A stretch of 64,000 nucleotides of DNA from Strigamia acuminata (Eukaryota; Arthropoda; Chilopoda; Geophilomorpha; Linotaeniidae): assembly GCA_949358305.1 (NCBI GenBank), contig OX442314.1, positions 7,991,060 to 8,055,059 of the forward strand, read 5' to 3'. Positions 53,730 through 63,096 of the stretch are shown in pieces (positions within the stretch are counted from its first letter, which is position 1; every line of letters begins with the position of its first letter). The notes beneath the pieces were generated by a model. The model had not been told where the DNA came from, did not search any database, and saw nothing but the letters and a program-made list of their open reading frames with translations. The position numbers and the translations under genes are program-made.

Positions 53730-54549
53730 CCATAAATTATGTTTAGACATAAAACTATGTCTAGGAGGACACAAACCATGCAGCAACACGACAATAACAA
53801 CAACAAATGCCACAGTGGAAAACAATTCCCATCAATAGATGGCAACAACAACAATACCACAACAGAAAACAATTTCCCATCAAGAGATGGCAGTGACTTT
53901 GTTGGAATGATAAGGTCTAAGGTTAAATATAAGTAGAAAGTATCTTATACCTTACTTATTTAATATTGTACGTGAAAGTCATAGGTTGTTGTGACCCCAA
54001 ATGTCCTCATGATATTTGGATAAAATTTGTTAATATTATGTAATAATTTTAATGTATTTATTTCGCTCTTGCCTATGCTACAGTATCTATCGGCTATTGG
54101 CAAAAATTCATTACAGCTACCATGGTAACGATACTGCCAAAATTAGAGGATTGCTATGGCTAGCCCCTATTGAGCACCGTTGCTAAGTACGAAGTGTGCC
54201 AGACACATCGGATAAATCCTCTACCGGACCTCCTCGACGAAGGGCTACAGACTGAACACCTACCGCCTCTGACCACGTTCGATCGAAGACCGATCCTGCT
54301 CCAGAGCTGACAGTATTTTGTGAGTTCCTGCGAACAAGAAGACTGGATTCATCCACGGCGCTGTACTGCCGGTTGTATTCGATCTTCCACATAGAATTTC
54401 CAGCTTCAACTCGTGGTTCAAACTCACGTTTCTCCACCGGCCTAGCTCCCTATCTACCTATCTAGCCACTGTTCTGGCTCCTTAGCCAAGCAAACACCGT
54501 GAAGTCGCCAGATTTTACACCCTTTGTGTCTTACACATTGAGCGGCAAT
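53730..54549. other. Intron 1 of gene C, no feature before the MITE
   Basis: A short simple run of CAACAACA-like units lies near 53800-53870 (CAGTGGAAAACAATTCCCATC repeated in part). No gene or further element is seen. Confidence 0.4.
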
Positions 54550-54777
54550 CAGGGACGTCTTTACACTTTTCAGCGCCCTGGGCTAATAAAACTCAGGCGC
54601 CCTTTGCCCAGCACTTTTCTGTGGCCGGCGCCCTTCTGTACCCATCAAGCCTCTGTGCCCATCGAGTTTCTGTGCCCGGCGCCCTTCTGTGCCCATCGAG
54701 CCTCTGTGCCCGGCGCCCCCCTGTGCCCGGCGCCCCTGGGCTGCAGCCCAGTTAGCCCAATGGTAAAGGTGGCCCTG
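54550..54777. mobile_element. Short hAT MITE with perfect 8-bp duplication
   Basis: The ends CAGGGACGTCTTTACA and GGTAAAGGTGGCCCTG are imperfect inverted repeats. GCGGCAAT is duplicated at 54542-54549 and 54778-54785. The interior consists of GGCGCCC(T/C)TCTGTGCCC units. It lies in intron 1 of gene C. Confidence 0.9.
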
Positions 54778-55714
54778 GCGGCAATTCGAGGGGAAACAAC
54801 ACTCGTTGTTTCTTTTAAGGCCAAATAATCTATAGAAGACCTGAAACAGCATTCAACTGGTTCCGCCACTTGAATTCCGGGACTGATTTAATTTAACTCA
54901 TTGTTTGGAATATCCAGGAATGCAGGAAGATGTTAAAAAAAATTTAAAAGATGTATTTGATACATTTACACTTTTTTAACCCTATTATTTATCCTAGTGT
55001 ACTGTGCTTCTTTGAATCTTTTATTGTTATAAATTTTAAAAAGACGTGTTTTTTGTTTTTACCTTTATTTTTGCGCTTACTATTTCTTTCGTCAAATTAG
55101 TCGCTTGCCAAAGTTCTTCTATCTCGTATGTTGGATTTGCCATCAGAGTTCTTACCATGTTAAAGCAGCCGGTGTGGATTTTTCCATAAGTTTTATTCCA
55201 AAGTCTGGCCATTTCTTTCGTATTGGTACTACAAATCTCAAAGTTAGGCAGAATGACATCTTCTGATCTGCTGGTCACGTCGACAGCCGTAGGATAACTT
55301 AAGTAATGCATTATTCTGTCGTAAGTCTGATAAGTGAGCATGCACGTACAAAATGAGAATAAAAGTAACCACAAGACGTGATGCTGTCTCTGATGTCTTC
55401 TACTGCTTACGAAATCATCCAAACCGATTAACTTGCATCGAAGTTTGTTTGCATCCTCCTCCAGCAATCGGTGAATTGCCGAACGTAGTTTTCTCATCGA
55501 ATAATTATTTTGCATATCTGTGACGCTATTGGACAAAAACTTATGATCAAGGCTTCATTGGCCCCAGTGGATTACTTAGAAATGTTCAAAGTTGAGGTTG
55601 TCTTAAATTATTATCCGTCGCAAAAAGAGAACCTGTTTACTTTTCTTTTTGGTACTTTGCTTACCAACCTTATTTACACTGGTCATTATCACAGAATCAT
55701 TATCTGCATACAAG

Positions 55715-56580
55715 CAGTGTTGTGCGCGGTCCCGGTCTCGGACCGGCGATCCAGGACCGCCGGTCCGCGGTCCCGGACCGCGGACCGTGACCGCGCTCCT
55801 TTTAAAAGGCCGGTCTAGGACCGCGGACCGGGACCGCGCTCCTTTTAAGAGGCCGGTCCAGGACCGCGGACCGGGACCGCGCTCTTTTTATAAATCCGTG
55901 GACCGCGGACCGCTTTTGCGGTACATCTCGCGGTCCACGAGAAAACACGAGATCTTCTCGTATTTTCTCGTGGATCGCGAGATTATACCGCAAAATACGA
56001 GATTATCCTAGTTTTATCGCGTTTTCAACTTAAAATTTGATATTTAATAAACATTATATATACTTTAAAGTCCATTCTCGTTTCATTGTACGCCTATTAT
56101 AAGTGCATTCGTTCCTCGCGCGTCGTACAGACGCCGTACCGTATCGCTAACGTTCGCACGGGCCGTGCGACGCCATTAGCGAACCGAACCTCGTTTTCCC
56201 AAACTTTTGCACGACTTGTCGTGCTAATTTTTCATCTCTCTGCTCTCTGCTTTTTTTAATAAATTATTAAATATCAAATTTTAAGTTGAAAACGCGATAA
56301 AACTACGATATTCTCGTATTTTGCGGTATAATCTCGCGATCCACGAGAAAACACGAGAAGATCTCGTGTTTTCTCGTGGACCGCGAGATGTACCGCAAAA
56401 ACGCGGTCCCGGTCCTGGACCGGGACCGCGTTCCCGGTCCGCGATCCACAGTGGACCGCGGACCGGGAACGCGGTACCGCTCGTGGGACCGCGGACCGAG
56501 ACCGCGGTTCTTTTTAGCTGCCGGAACAGGACCGCGGACCGCGACCGCGGTACCAGGACCGCGGACCGCGCACAACACTG
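55715..56580. mobile_element. Large foldback hAT MITE with GGACCGCGG arrays
   Basis: The termini CAGTGTTGTGCGCGGTCC and GGACCGCGCACAACACTG are perfect inverted repeats. The 8-bp duplication is CATACAAG (55707-55714 and 56581-56588). Subterminal arrays of GGACCGCGGACCG palindromes flank two long inverted arms (CTCGCGGTCCACGAGAAAAC and its complement), so most of the 866 bp can fold on itself. No coding capacity; several open frames on both strands are by-products of the repeats. It lies 180 bp upstream of gene C. Confidence 0.92.
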
Positions 56581-56588
56581 CATACAAG

Positions 56589-57299
56589 ATGTCTTTCCTG
56601 ATTGTGTCATTTTTATGTCTTTTTCAGTGTTGGTCATAAATTATATCATTTTATGTATTTTTCATTTCTGGCCATAAAATATATCATTTTTATGTATTTT
56701 TCAGTTGTAGTCATAAATTTTATTATTTTTATCTTTTTAATCGTTTGTTAAGCAAACTCAGCTAGCAAAACACATCCGTTGACTGGTCCGTTGACTGGAG
56801 GGTTATCGTCGATGTTATTATCGGGTCTACATCGGGAAACAAGGTTAGGAACAGTCTGTTTTGCTCATTAGTTTAAGAACTTTAATCAGCTTTTGTCGAT
56901 TATAGGAAATTGTATTTTGTTTGTAAAAATATGATTGGTTTAGTCGATGTGTTTTTATTTGTTTATATTTTTGTAATTTTTGTAATGAGGTGTAAAATCT
57001 TATTTTTAAATTTTGTAAAACAATTATTTTGAATATAAATTGATTTTTTTAATTTTAATTGATTTGTTTTCAAAATGTTTATAATTTTTTTTATAGAAAT
57101 AAGCAAAAGAATTTATTACAGCTAAAACTAATCTTAAAAAATGAAAGTTTTCTTGGCATAAATTTAATAATAAAAATAATTGTACATTCAGAACCTGTGG
57201 CGCTAAATTCAAATTGAAAAATAAAATACACGAAATAAATACACAAAATAAAATGGTTTTTCGTCATTATCGTTTAAAACCGAATCGGTACTCGACTTA
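56589..57299. other. AT-rich intergenic DNA
   Basis: Begins with three imperfect copies of a TTTTATGTATTTTTCA(G/T)T block (56600-56740). No gene is recognised. Confidence 0.4.
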
Positions 57300-57915
57300 A
57301 ACGCGTTTAAAACGCGCAAAATGCATCTAGGCAGTCATCACATAGTTTTTCCGATTCCAGTACAGTTGTGTTTTCACAACTAGACTGGGAGGTAGCACAG
57401 GCGCCACTTTTGTTGTGAGAAAAATCATCAAAAATAAAATTTTATTTATTATAAAATATGACAATCGTAATTACTCCCTCGATGGTCAATCTGGAGGATT
57501 ACAAGATCTGTTATGAAAATAATATTCCAAGTTGGAAATATTTAATAATTAATTAATTCAGCGAAAAATAAAAAATAAAGTATTAGCAGAGGGTGGTTTC
57601 GATCCACCGGCCTCTGGGTTATGGGCCCAGCACGCTTCCACTGCGCCACTCTGCTGACGATCATTCTTTCCGCAAAAACACATTCTTATTATTGACAAAT
57701 GTCTTTGTAATAAATTTTGCCGCCAGATTGTCAAATAAAACAATAAATACATAAAATGAGAGCATACCTGACTACAAAGTCTTTTAAATACGTTTTATAA
57801 CTTTAAAAAAATCCATCTAGACAGCCATTTTGATAATTTTACCGATTCCACTATGGTTGTGCATTCACGACTGAACTGGGAGATGTCAAAAAGCGCCACC
57901 AGGGCACCACTCTCG
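57300..57915. repeat. Pair of about 110-bp direct repeats flanking the tRNA gene
   Basis: 57300-57420 and 57800-57915 share the order ATC(T)AG(G/A)CAG, TACCGATTCCA-like text, GTTGTG, TTCAC(A/G)AC and CTGGGAG followed by GCGCCAC. They are diverged, which suggests an old local duplication or two copies of one short element. Confidence 0.55.
57584..57655 (-). tRNA. tRNA-iMet: Initiator tRNA-Met (CAT)
   Basis: 72 nt, no intron. On the minus strand it begins AGCAGAGTGGCGCAG and has the initiator anticodon arm CTGGG-CCCATAA-CCCAG with three G-C pairs and C at position 33. It has the A1:T72 end pair and the initiator-type T-loop GGATCGAAACC in place of TTCG. All four arms pair. It is likely functional. 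The Copia primer-binding site at 9988-10017 is complementary to its nucleotides 10-39. Confidence 0.98.
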
Positions 57916-58473
57916 TCACAATTTGCGCGCGTTTTTCAATTCGGGATCTGCGCCGTACGACATTAATTTTGATATGATAGCGCAGTTTCCGGTTTCGGCA
58001 GCTGTATGCAACGCTACGCTCAAAAACGAGAGCGAAAACCGATAAATGCAGGCGACGTGAAGCTTCTTCGTGCCACAAAACTCGTAATAAAGTGTTTTGT
58101 CAACCGTTGCGGGTATCGAAGCGGAGTATTTTAATGGGGTGTTGATGAGAAACCCTTTTTTCAGCAAATATTCGCAATGGCGGAGGTTGTTTCGAACTAT
58201 TACGTCGTGCATTACGTAACCGATGTTCTCCAAATCGCCTGGAATGATCGTTAAGGAACTAGTACGGTGGATGATGTCATTTGTGGATAGTCCATCGGCT
58301 CGAAGGCGGTTTGATAGTGTTGACACACAGCTGCTTCGTTTCCCTGTGCAAAATAAATGAAATGTAGATAAATATTTGTTTTTAAAAAATGTAAAAATGA
58401 ATTTTTTTTTATTAAAATGTGTCGATTCTTCACCTTTTTTGAGTGTTTTTGGCTCGGACACACAATTTTCCAT
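57916..58473 (-). CDS. Small ankyrin-repeat protein (155 aa, two exons)
   Basis: Exon 1 (58473-58434) encodes MENCVSEPKTLKK and ends at a GTGAAG donor. Exon 2 starts at 58343 after TTTTGCACAG and continues in phase to a TGA at 57916. Two ankyrin-type units are visible: DVIVRNNLRHCEYLLKKGF and VALHTAAETGNCAIISKLMS followed by YGADPELKNA. The middle (about residues 90-120) is not ankyrin-like. The protein ends abruptly after the second unit, so it may be a truncated copy of a larger ankyrin or ankyrin-SOCS protein. Function unknown. Confidence 0.55.
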   Translation of the reverse strand: MENCVSEPKTLKKGEESTHFNKKKFIFTFFKNKYLSTFHLFCTGKRSSCVSTLSNRLRADGLSTNDIIHRTSSLTIIPGDLENIGYVMHDVIVRNNLRHCEYLLKKGFLINTPLKYSASIPATVDKTLYYEFCGTKKLHVACIYRFSLSFLSVALHTAAETGNCAIISKLMSYGADPELKNARKL

Positions 58474-59022
58474 TTTAGAAAATTCAATTCTTGAGATTTT
58501 TGGATGACACGATGAAAAATGAAACAAAAACAAAACAAAAATCGATGAAAACGAATGAATTTCTCAAATGTTCATGCTTTTATTTCCATCCTCCACTGAG
58601 AAATGACAAATGACAATGACAATGACAAAATAGAAGAAATTAACTGATAATCAGCGAAATTATAAACAACAGCCCTTGCTGAAACAAAGCATTGTTAGGA
58701 ATAAGGCACCATTAATGAAATTTGCAGGTAAATTGAAATTACTCAACTAACTATTTCACGAATCGGCGAGAAGTTAAAAAACAATACAATGAACATATTG
58801 GACATATTCCTGCCAAAAGATAAACATGACAAGGTATGCTTGACATTGCGATGTTGTATGGAGTCAGGGATGATAGATTGCAAAGAGTGGCAACCATTAC
58901 AAAATTCACAAATTCAGGGCAATCATTACAAGTTATTGTTATGGAGTATTATTTATTGTTTACTTAATTTATTTATAATTTAACTTAATTATATTAAAAC
59001 CTGAAATGTATACCATAAATTG

Positions 59023-59843
59023 TGTGGTGACCCAGTTGGATAAGTGTCCCCCCAGGGCGGATACTTGTCCTCTGAGTCACTATGATTGAAGAGTCGTTCC
59101 CCCCCGAGTTGGCTCCACCTCCCCATGGCAGGTGTGTGCCCCGAGGGGGAGGAAGCGGCTGGTGGTCAGCCCCCATTGGTTGATCGCCGGCCCTTCACCC
59201 CACTGCATAAAAGGCTGTGTTTCCCGCCTAAAGTAAGAACTTACACAAACGACACCAAGAACACAGCAACTACCTCACCGTCAGGCCAACTTCAACTACA
59301 AGTTAGGATTGATCGAGGATCGCTGAGTAAAGTGCAAACTGTAACTCTCACGAAGTCACTTGCGAGCTATTCCTGCGAAAGCACGAGAATAGCCCTTGTG
59401 AAATCACCCAGAATAATCGCCCAGACGATTATTCGCCGAAGTAAGTGTCCGAGTGCTTTGTAGGGAACCCCAAAGTTCCTAGACGAGGCCTCTGCGACGC
59501 TAAACCAAACCCTAGACAACAGGCACGGATAGAAGACTCGAGAGAGCATTCCACCGCGTCCGTGAAGACGAATCCGTGACGAATTAACGACAACTCGAGA
59601 CGCCGCCTTTGTTCCGCCGACCACGCGGAATCGACGACGCCATCTTGAGAAATCCTTTGTTCGACGCTGACCACGTCGACTCTAGAATTATTACTGAGTG
59701 TATTTTAAAGGCATAAAGCCTGGTGAATAAATTACCTGTTTATTTACATACATTTAGTATTCATTTGGGTATTTGCATAATTGATCACAGGTAAAGTATT
59801 ACACGTTAGCGCTATTTAAACCTATACAAAGTAGGACGCGACA
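59023..59843 (+). repeat. Gypsy 5' LTR
   Basis: Starts TGTGGTGACCC and ends CGACA, two bases before the primer site. It contains an ATTGG (inverted CCAAT) at about 59175, a TATA-like CATAAAAGG at 59206-59214 and an AATAAA-type signal near 59725. Limits are inferred because the partner LTR is not in the window. Confidence 0.65.
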
Positions 59844-59845
59844 CG

Positions 59846-59863
59846 TGGGGGCCTGTCCGGGAT
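59846..59863 (+). other. Primer-binding site resembling tRNA-Pro
   Basis: TGGGGGCCTGTCCGGGAT differs from the tRNA-Pro complement used by many retroviruses only in the central CT (in place of TC). Use of tRNA-Pro is likely but not certain. Confidence 0.6.
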
Positions 59864-59937
59864 TTAGAAATAAATCTCAAATCTGAGCTTGTGATCTCTC
59901 AATAAGATAACCCAAATCGTAGAATTATCGAAAGAAA

Positions 59938-62900
59938 ATGTCAGACAAAGACGAACAATCCAAGTCTGAAACCGAGCAGAGAATGCCCGAGAAGGGAAAA
60001 AGCACCTCCGACTACCACCTAAGGTCGGATGGTCCCGTCCCTGAAATGTCCGCAAAGGCGAAAGCCCGAGCGAATAAAAGGAGAGCGAAGGCGCAGAAAG
60101 AGGAGCAAGCTGCATCGCTCGCGGCCCTAGACGGGCCAGAGCGAGAGCGGGTTCCCTTGAAGATGCAACCCTTCGAAGATACCGATCCGGAAGCCCAAGA
60201 AAATCGAGAAGAAATTCGCGACGTATCACCGGGACGGGTATCGATATTAATGACCGAGGAGACGAATGAAGCTCCGAGAGAAACGGTCACGGTCGGCACA
60301 AACCCATCACCACCAACGGCTCAGACGTCCGTAGAGCAAACCCCACGGAAAAACGACGGCGGGACCCCGATAACCCCCCGAGTTACGGCGAGTCCTGCAG
60401 TTGTTTCCGTCGAAGTATCTCACCTAATTCGGTTGACGCAGCAAGCTGCCCAACTAAAAGCGATGATAGACATCCCAGTAGGAACATCAGTCTGGGAATC
60501 AATTACTCTACTCACGGACGCTATCTGCGCGGCACAAGCCCCGACGCCGGTCGCAAGACCAGCAGCGGAGATGCCCATGCCCCAGGTAACGCCCAGTGAC
60601 ACCGGAGGTTTCGCGCCAGATCCCAACCGAGCACTTCACCAATCCAGAGAGAAGGCCCGCGAAGAAGCCGGACAAGAAGCGACTAATCGCCAGCGGAGAC
60701 TGAGCGCAGAGCGGCGAGAACTCTGGAAGGAAGAGGAAGAAAGGGAACAACGCGAGAGAAGAACCACCGAGAGAACAGAGAAACTGGTCCAAAAAATGAG
60801 GGAAGAACGAGAAGCTAAAATTCGAAAAGAATGGAACGCCACAGTAGAAGGGCGACATCGAGAAGCTCAAGAGTACGAGGACCAATTTCAAGCGCTCGTA
60901 GCTCAAAGAAAAGCAGAAAAGCTACAAATGTTGCGAGAAGAAGCCATTTTACAACATCAGAAATGGGAAGAACGACATCGCGAGAGGTTAAGAGAAGAGG
61001 AAGCCAGAAAAGAAAAAGAACAGTTCCTAAAAGAGAAAGAGGAATGGGACCGAGTCAGATGGACCGAAGAGTACAAAGCAAAGAAACAAGCCATAATAGA
61101 TGAGCAAAAAAGATGGGAAGCCGAAAACTGGGAGAAAGAAACAGAAAGGTTCCAAAAAGAGTACGAACAAGGCGTCTCGGACAGGAAGAAAAGGGAAGAA
61201 AACCCGAAACGGAAGTCGGAACCCCCAAGCGGCTCTGATACCGACACAGGAGAAGATGCAACAAAGCCGGCAAAAACGGCGAAAAGGGGGAAATCTCAAA
61301 AGAGAGACGGGTCGGTCCCAAAAACAAAAGACCGTCACCCCTCAAAAAGATCCGAGACGGGAGCAGCCATCGACGCGTTACTCGAAAAGAAAAACGCAAA
61401 TAAAAACCGGGAACGCCCCGAAAGCGAAAAAAACAGCTGGCATTCTTTTTACGAGAACAACGACGGAGAGGAGCCGCCGCCATCCGGAGGCTCGAAACAG
61501 AAGAAGGCTGGCGGAGAGAACCCCCCGAGAGGACCGAGGTTTCACCCCCAAGGAGATCCCTCCGAGCCCTCCGATTCGTCGGACGACGACCATCCGAGTC
61601 GACCGTCTACAGGGAGGAGTCAAGAAGGCAGCGATGGGCACCGGTCGAACCGGCCGAATGCTTCAGACCGCTCCTCCCGGAGCTCCAACCCTCGTTCAGA
61701 GGAAGGGAACTTTCAGGACTCATCTGGCCGACATTACACGATGTCTGAGCTAGGCCGAGCCCTGCTGAACTCTTTCAGAAGAGAAGGAATCGATCTAGGC
61801 CATCCAGGCGACGAACATAATCGCGCTGGAGAGAGAGTCAAGCGCAAATATGGCGTACGAAACGAACCAAGCAGTGAAGCCACGGGTAACATCCGCTGGC
61901 AACACTATATTCAAACGCGATTTGACGGTTCGTGGAAGGCCGGAGACCGCTTCCTGGACGAAGTAATGCGTATCAAGAAAGCGACAAAAGCCACCGTCGC
62001 CGACATGCTAACCCACGGGCTGGTGGAGCTAACCACGGGGTCGGCTCGAGAATGGTATCAGGGACTGAAAAACCCAACCTGGGACGATTTTCTCGTCCGT
62101 TTCGACCTCCGATACGGCGAGACTCCAGACGAGATCAGTAACAAGTTACGTGGTCTACGACAAGCCCCAGGAGAAACATTAGCCGACTACGACGCCCGAG
62201 CGAAACTCCTGTTTGCAAGAGCGCCGTATGAAATAAACCCCGCTGGTTTTACGATGATCTTTTACGGGGGATTATCGGCCCACTCGCAAAGAATTCTGCT
62301 AGACATGCGCGCACCCCGCACCGGCGATTACCAAGATGTCAGTAACTATCTTCTAACAAACACGTTAGAAATAGAACAGCGGTATTACGCCACTTTGCCC
62401 CCGGAGGAAGCTGACGCACACGAGAAACGGTTGCAAACGAGCGCCGAGCGTCACAAGACCTCAGAGAAATTAATGAGGCCAAGTGAATATTTGAGCGGTA
62501 TAATGAGTCTCACCGAAGCATCCTTCGGACGAATGCTGACGCCTAAGGCAGGCAGTATCCTTCCAGCCAACCCAATAGCTGCCCCAAAAAAGGCACCGGC
62601 AGCAACGGCGATGCAGGTGACCTCGACGGACCCCACCCAGATGGAGAAAGTCGAAGAGACAACACCTCTCGCCACAGCTAAAGAAGAGGAGCCAGCATCG
62701 AGCGACGAGGAAGCCCTAAACGAGCACCTCGAAAACTTATCGACGGGATGCGACGATCAAGGTCCCTATTTGCACCATGCACACCGGGCCTTGGCAATCA
62801 CACAATTCAGAGCACACGTGCAGGCAACCAAAGCGAGAGGAGCATTGGGAGGAAAAAGACGATTCCCGACGCCCTTCGTCCCGAAAAAACCGGGATTCAC

Positions 62901-63078
62901 TCCCACAGGGGATAAAAGTAACATCAAATGTTACAGCTGTGGAGAATACGGCCACTACTCAGATAAATGTGAGAAAACCGTCAAAGAAAAAGACATCATG
63001 CAAACCATGATAAAAATGATGATGGAGTTAAAAACTGATCTAGCAAAAAACTTCCGAGCGCAGGCGTCGCCGAAATAA
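59938..63078 (+). CDS. gag: Gypsy Gag, unusually long (1046 aa)
   Basis: The N-terminal part is charged and probably disordered. Residues about 230-430 form a long Glu/Arg/Lys-rich helix (EKLVQKMREEREAK, RHRERLREEEARKEKEQ), likely coiled coil. About 430-640 is Ser/Arg/Asp-rich and disordered. The retrotransposon Gag (capsid) domain is at about 654-800 (WQHYIQTRFDGSWKAGDRF, EWYQGLKNPTWDDFLVRF, YDARAKLLFARAPYEI). One CCHC knuckle (CYSCGEYGHYSDKC) is at about 998-1011. Most Gypsy Gags are 300-500 residues, so the N-terminal extension is unusual. The frame ends 24 nt after a slippery heptamer. Confidence 0.92.
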   Translation: MSDKDEQSKSETEQRMPEKGKSTSDYHLRSDGPVPEMSAKAKARANKRRAKAQKEEQAASLAALDGPERERVPLKMQPFEDTDPEAQENREEIRDVSPGRVSILMTEETNEAPRETVTVGTNPSPPTAQTSVEQTPRKNDGGTPITPRVTASPAVVSVEVSHLIRLTQQAAQLKAMIDIPVGTSVWESITLLTDAICAAQAPTPVARPAAEMPMPQVTPSDTGGFAPDPNRALHQSREKAREEAGQEATNRQRRLSAERRELWKEEEEREQRERRTTERTEKLVQKMREEREAKIRKEWNATVEGRHREAQEYEDQFQALVAQRKAEKLQMLREEAILQHQKWEERHRERLREEEARKEKEQFLKEKEEWDRVRWTEEYKAKKQAIIDEQKRWEAENWEKETERFQKEYEQGVSDRKKREENPKRKSEPPSGSDTDTGEDATKPAKTAKRGKSQKRDGSVPKTKDRHPSKRSETGAAIDALLEKKNANKNRERPESEKNSWHSFYENNDGEEPPPSGGSKQKKAGGENPPRGPRFHPQGDPSEPSDSSDDDHPSRPSTGRSQEGSDGHRSNRPNASDRSSRSSNPRSEEGNFQDSSGRHYTMSELGRALLNSFRREGIDLGHPGDEHNRAGERVKRKYGVRNEPSSEATGNIRWQHYIQTRFDGSWKAGDRFLDEVMRIKKATKATVADMLTHGLVELTTGSAREWYQGLKNPTWDDFLVRFDLRYGETPDEISNKLRGLRQAPGETLADYDARAKLLFARAPYEINPAGFTMIFYGGLSAHSQRILLDMRAPRTGDYQDVSNYLLTNTLEIEQRYYATLPPEEADAHEKRLQTSAERHKTSEKLMRPSEYLSGIMSLTEASFGRMLTPKAGSILPANPIAAPKKAPAATAMQVTSTDPTQMEKVEETTPLATAKEEEPASSDEEALNEHLENLSTGCDDQGPYLHHAHRALAITQFRAHVQATKARGALGGKRRFPTPFVPKKPGFTPTGDKSNIKCYSCGEYGHYSDKCEKTVKEKDIMQTMIKMMMELKTDLAKNFRAQASPK

Positions 63079-63096
63079 ATTCAGCTTCGTCTGCGC
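63045..63096 (+). promoter_or_regulatory. Programmed -1 ribosomal frameshift signal, gag to pol
   Basis: A AAA AAC at 63045-63051 is placed exactly in the gag frame (X XXY YYZ). After a 6-nt spacer, GCGCAGGCG (63058-63066) can pair with CGTCTGCGC (63088-63096) as a 9-bp stem with one G-U pair. The pol (-1) frame opens after a TGA at 63036-63038 and the gag frame closes at 63076-63078, so only a 37-nt overlap exists and the heptamer lies inside it. Confidence 0.88.

Larger units (their letters stand above)
39785..55536 (-). pseudogene. Double-domain DEG/ENaC channel gene C, disrupted by two exonic LTR insertions
   Basis: The exons are 55536-55063, 53713-53635, 53573-53485, 53428-53336, 53268-53162, 53105-52322, 52264-52180, 52021-51939, then exon 9 split as 51720-51712 and 43125-43039, exon 10 at 42976-42864, and exon 11 split as 42752-42720 and 40160-39785. 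Leaving out the two LTR insertions and one copy of each duplication, exon 9 is 96 nt as in genes A and B, and the whole frame is 804 codons including stop with no other lesion. Exon 1 has TM1 (LWLLLFSFCTCMLTY), exon 6 has TM2 (SDLGGNLGLFLGLS), linker and second TM1 (FVLVFVTAGFTLYCLQI), and exon 11 has the second TM2 (SDVGSIVGLGLGMS). The insertions should truncate the protein in the second domain unless this is one allele. Confidence 0.85.

Noticed and set aside
53561-53872. 103-codon minus-strand frame as a separate gene
   Set aside because: It is exon 2 of gene C with flanking intron read through; its splice sites match those of genes A and B.
54183-54437. 84-codon minus-strand frame
   Set aside because: Intron sequence of gene C without motif or conservation in the paralogues.
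55510-56677. Several Arg/Gly/Pro-rich frames on both strands
   Set aside because: They are translations of the palindromic GGACCGCGG arrays of the hAT MITE.
57558-57752. Minus-strand frame of 64 codons
   Set aside because: It runs through the initiator tRNA-Met gene.
60012-61753. Numerous frames overlapping the Gypsy gag
   Set aside because: Shadows of the 1046-residue gag frame, caused by its low AT content and biased composition.
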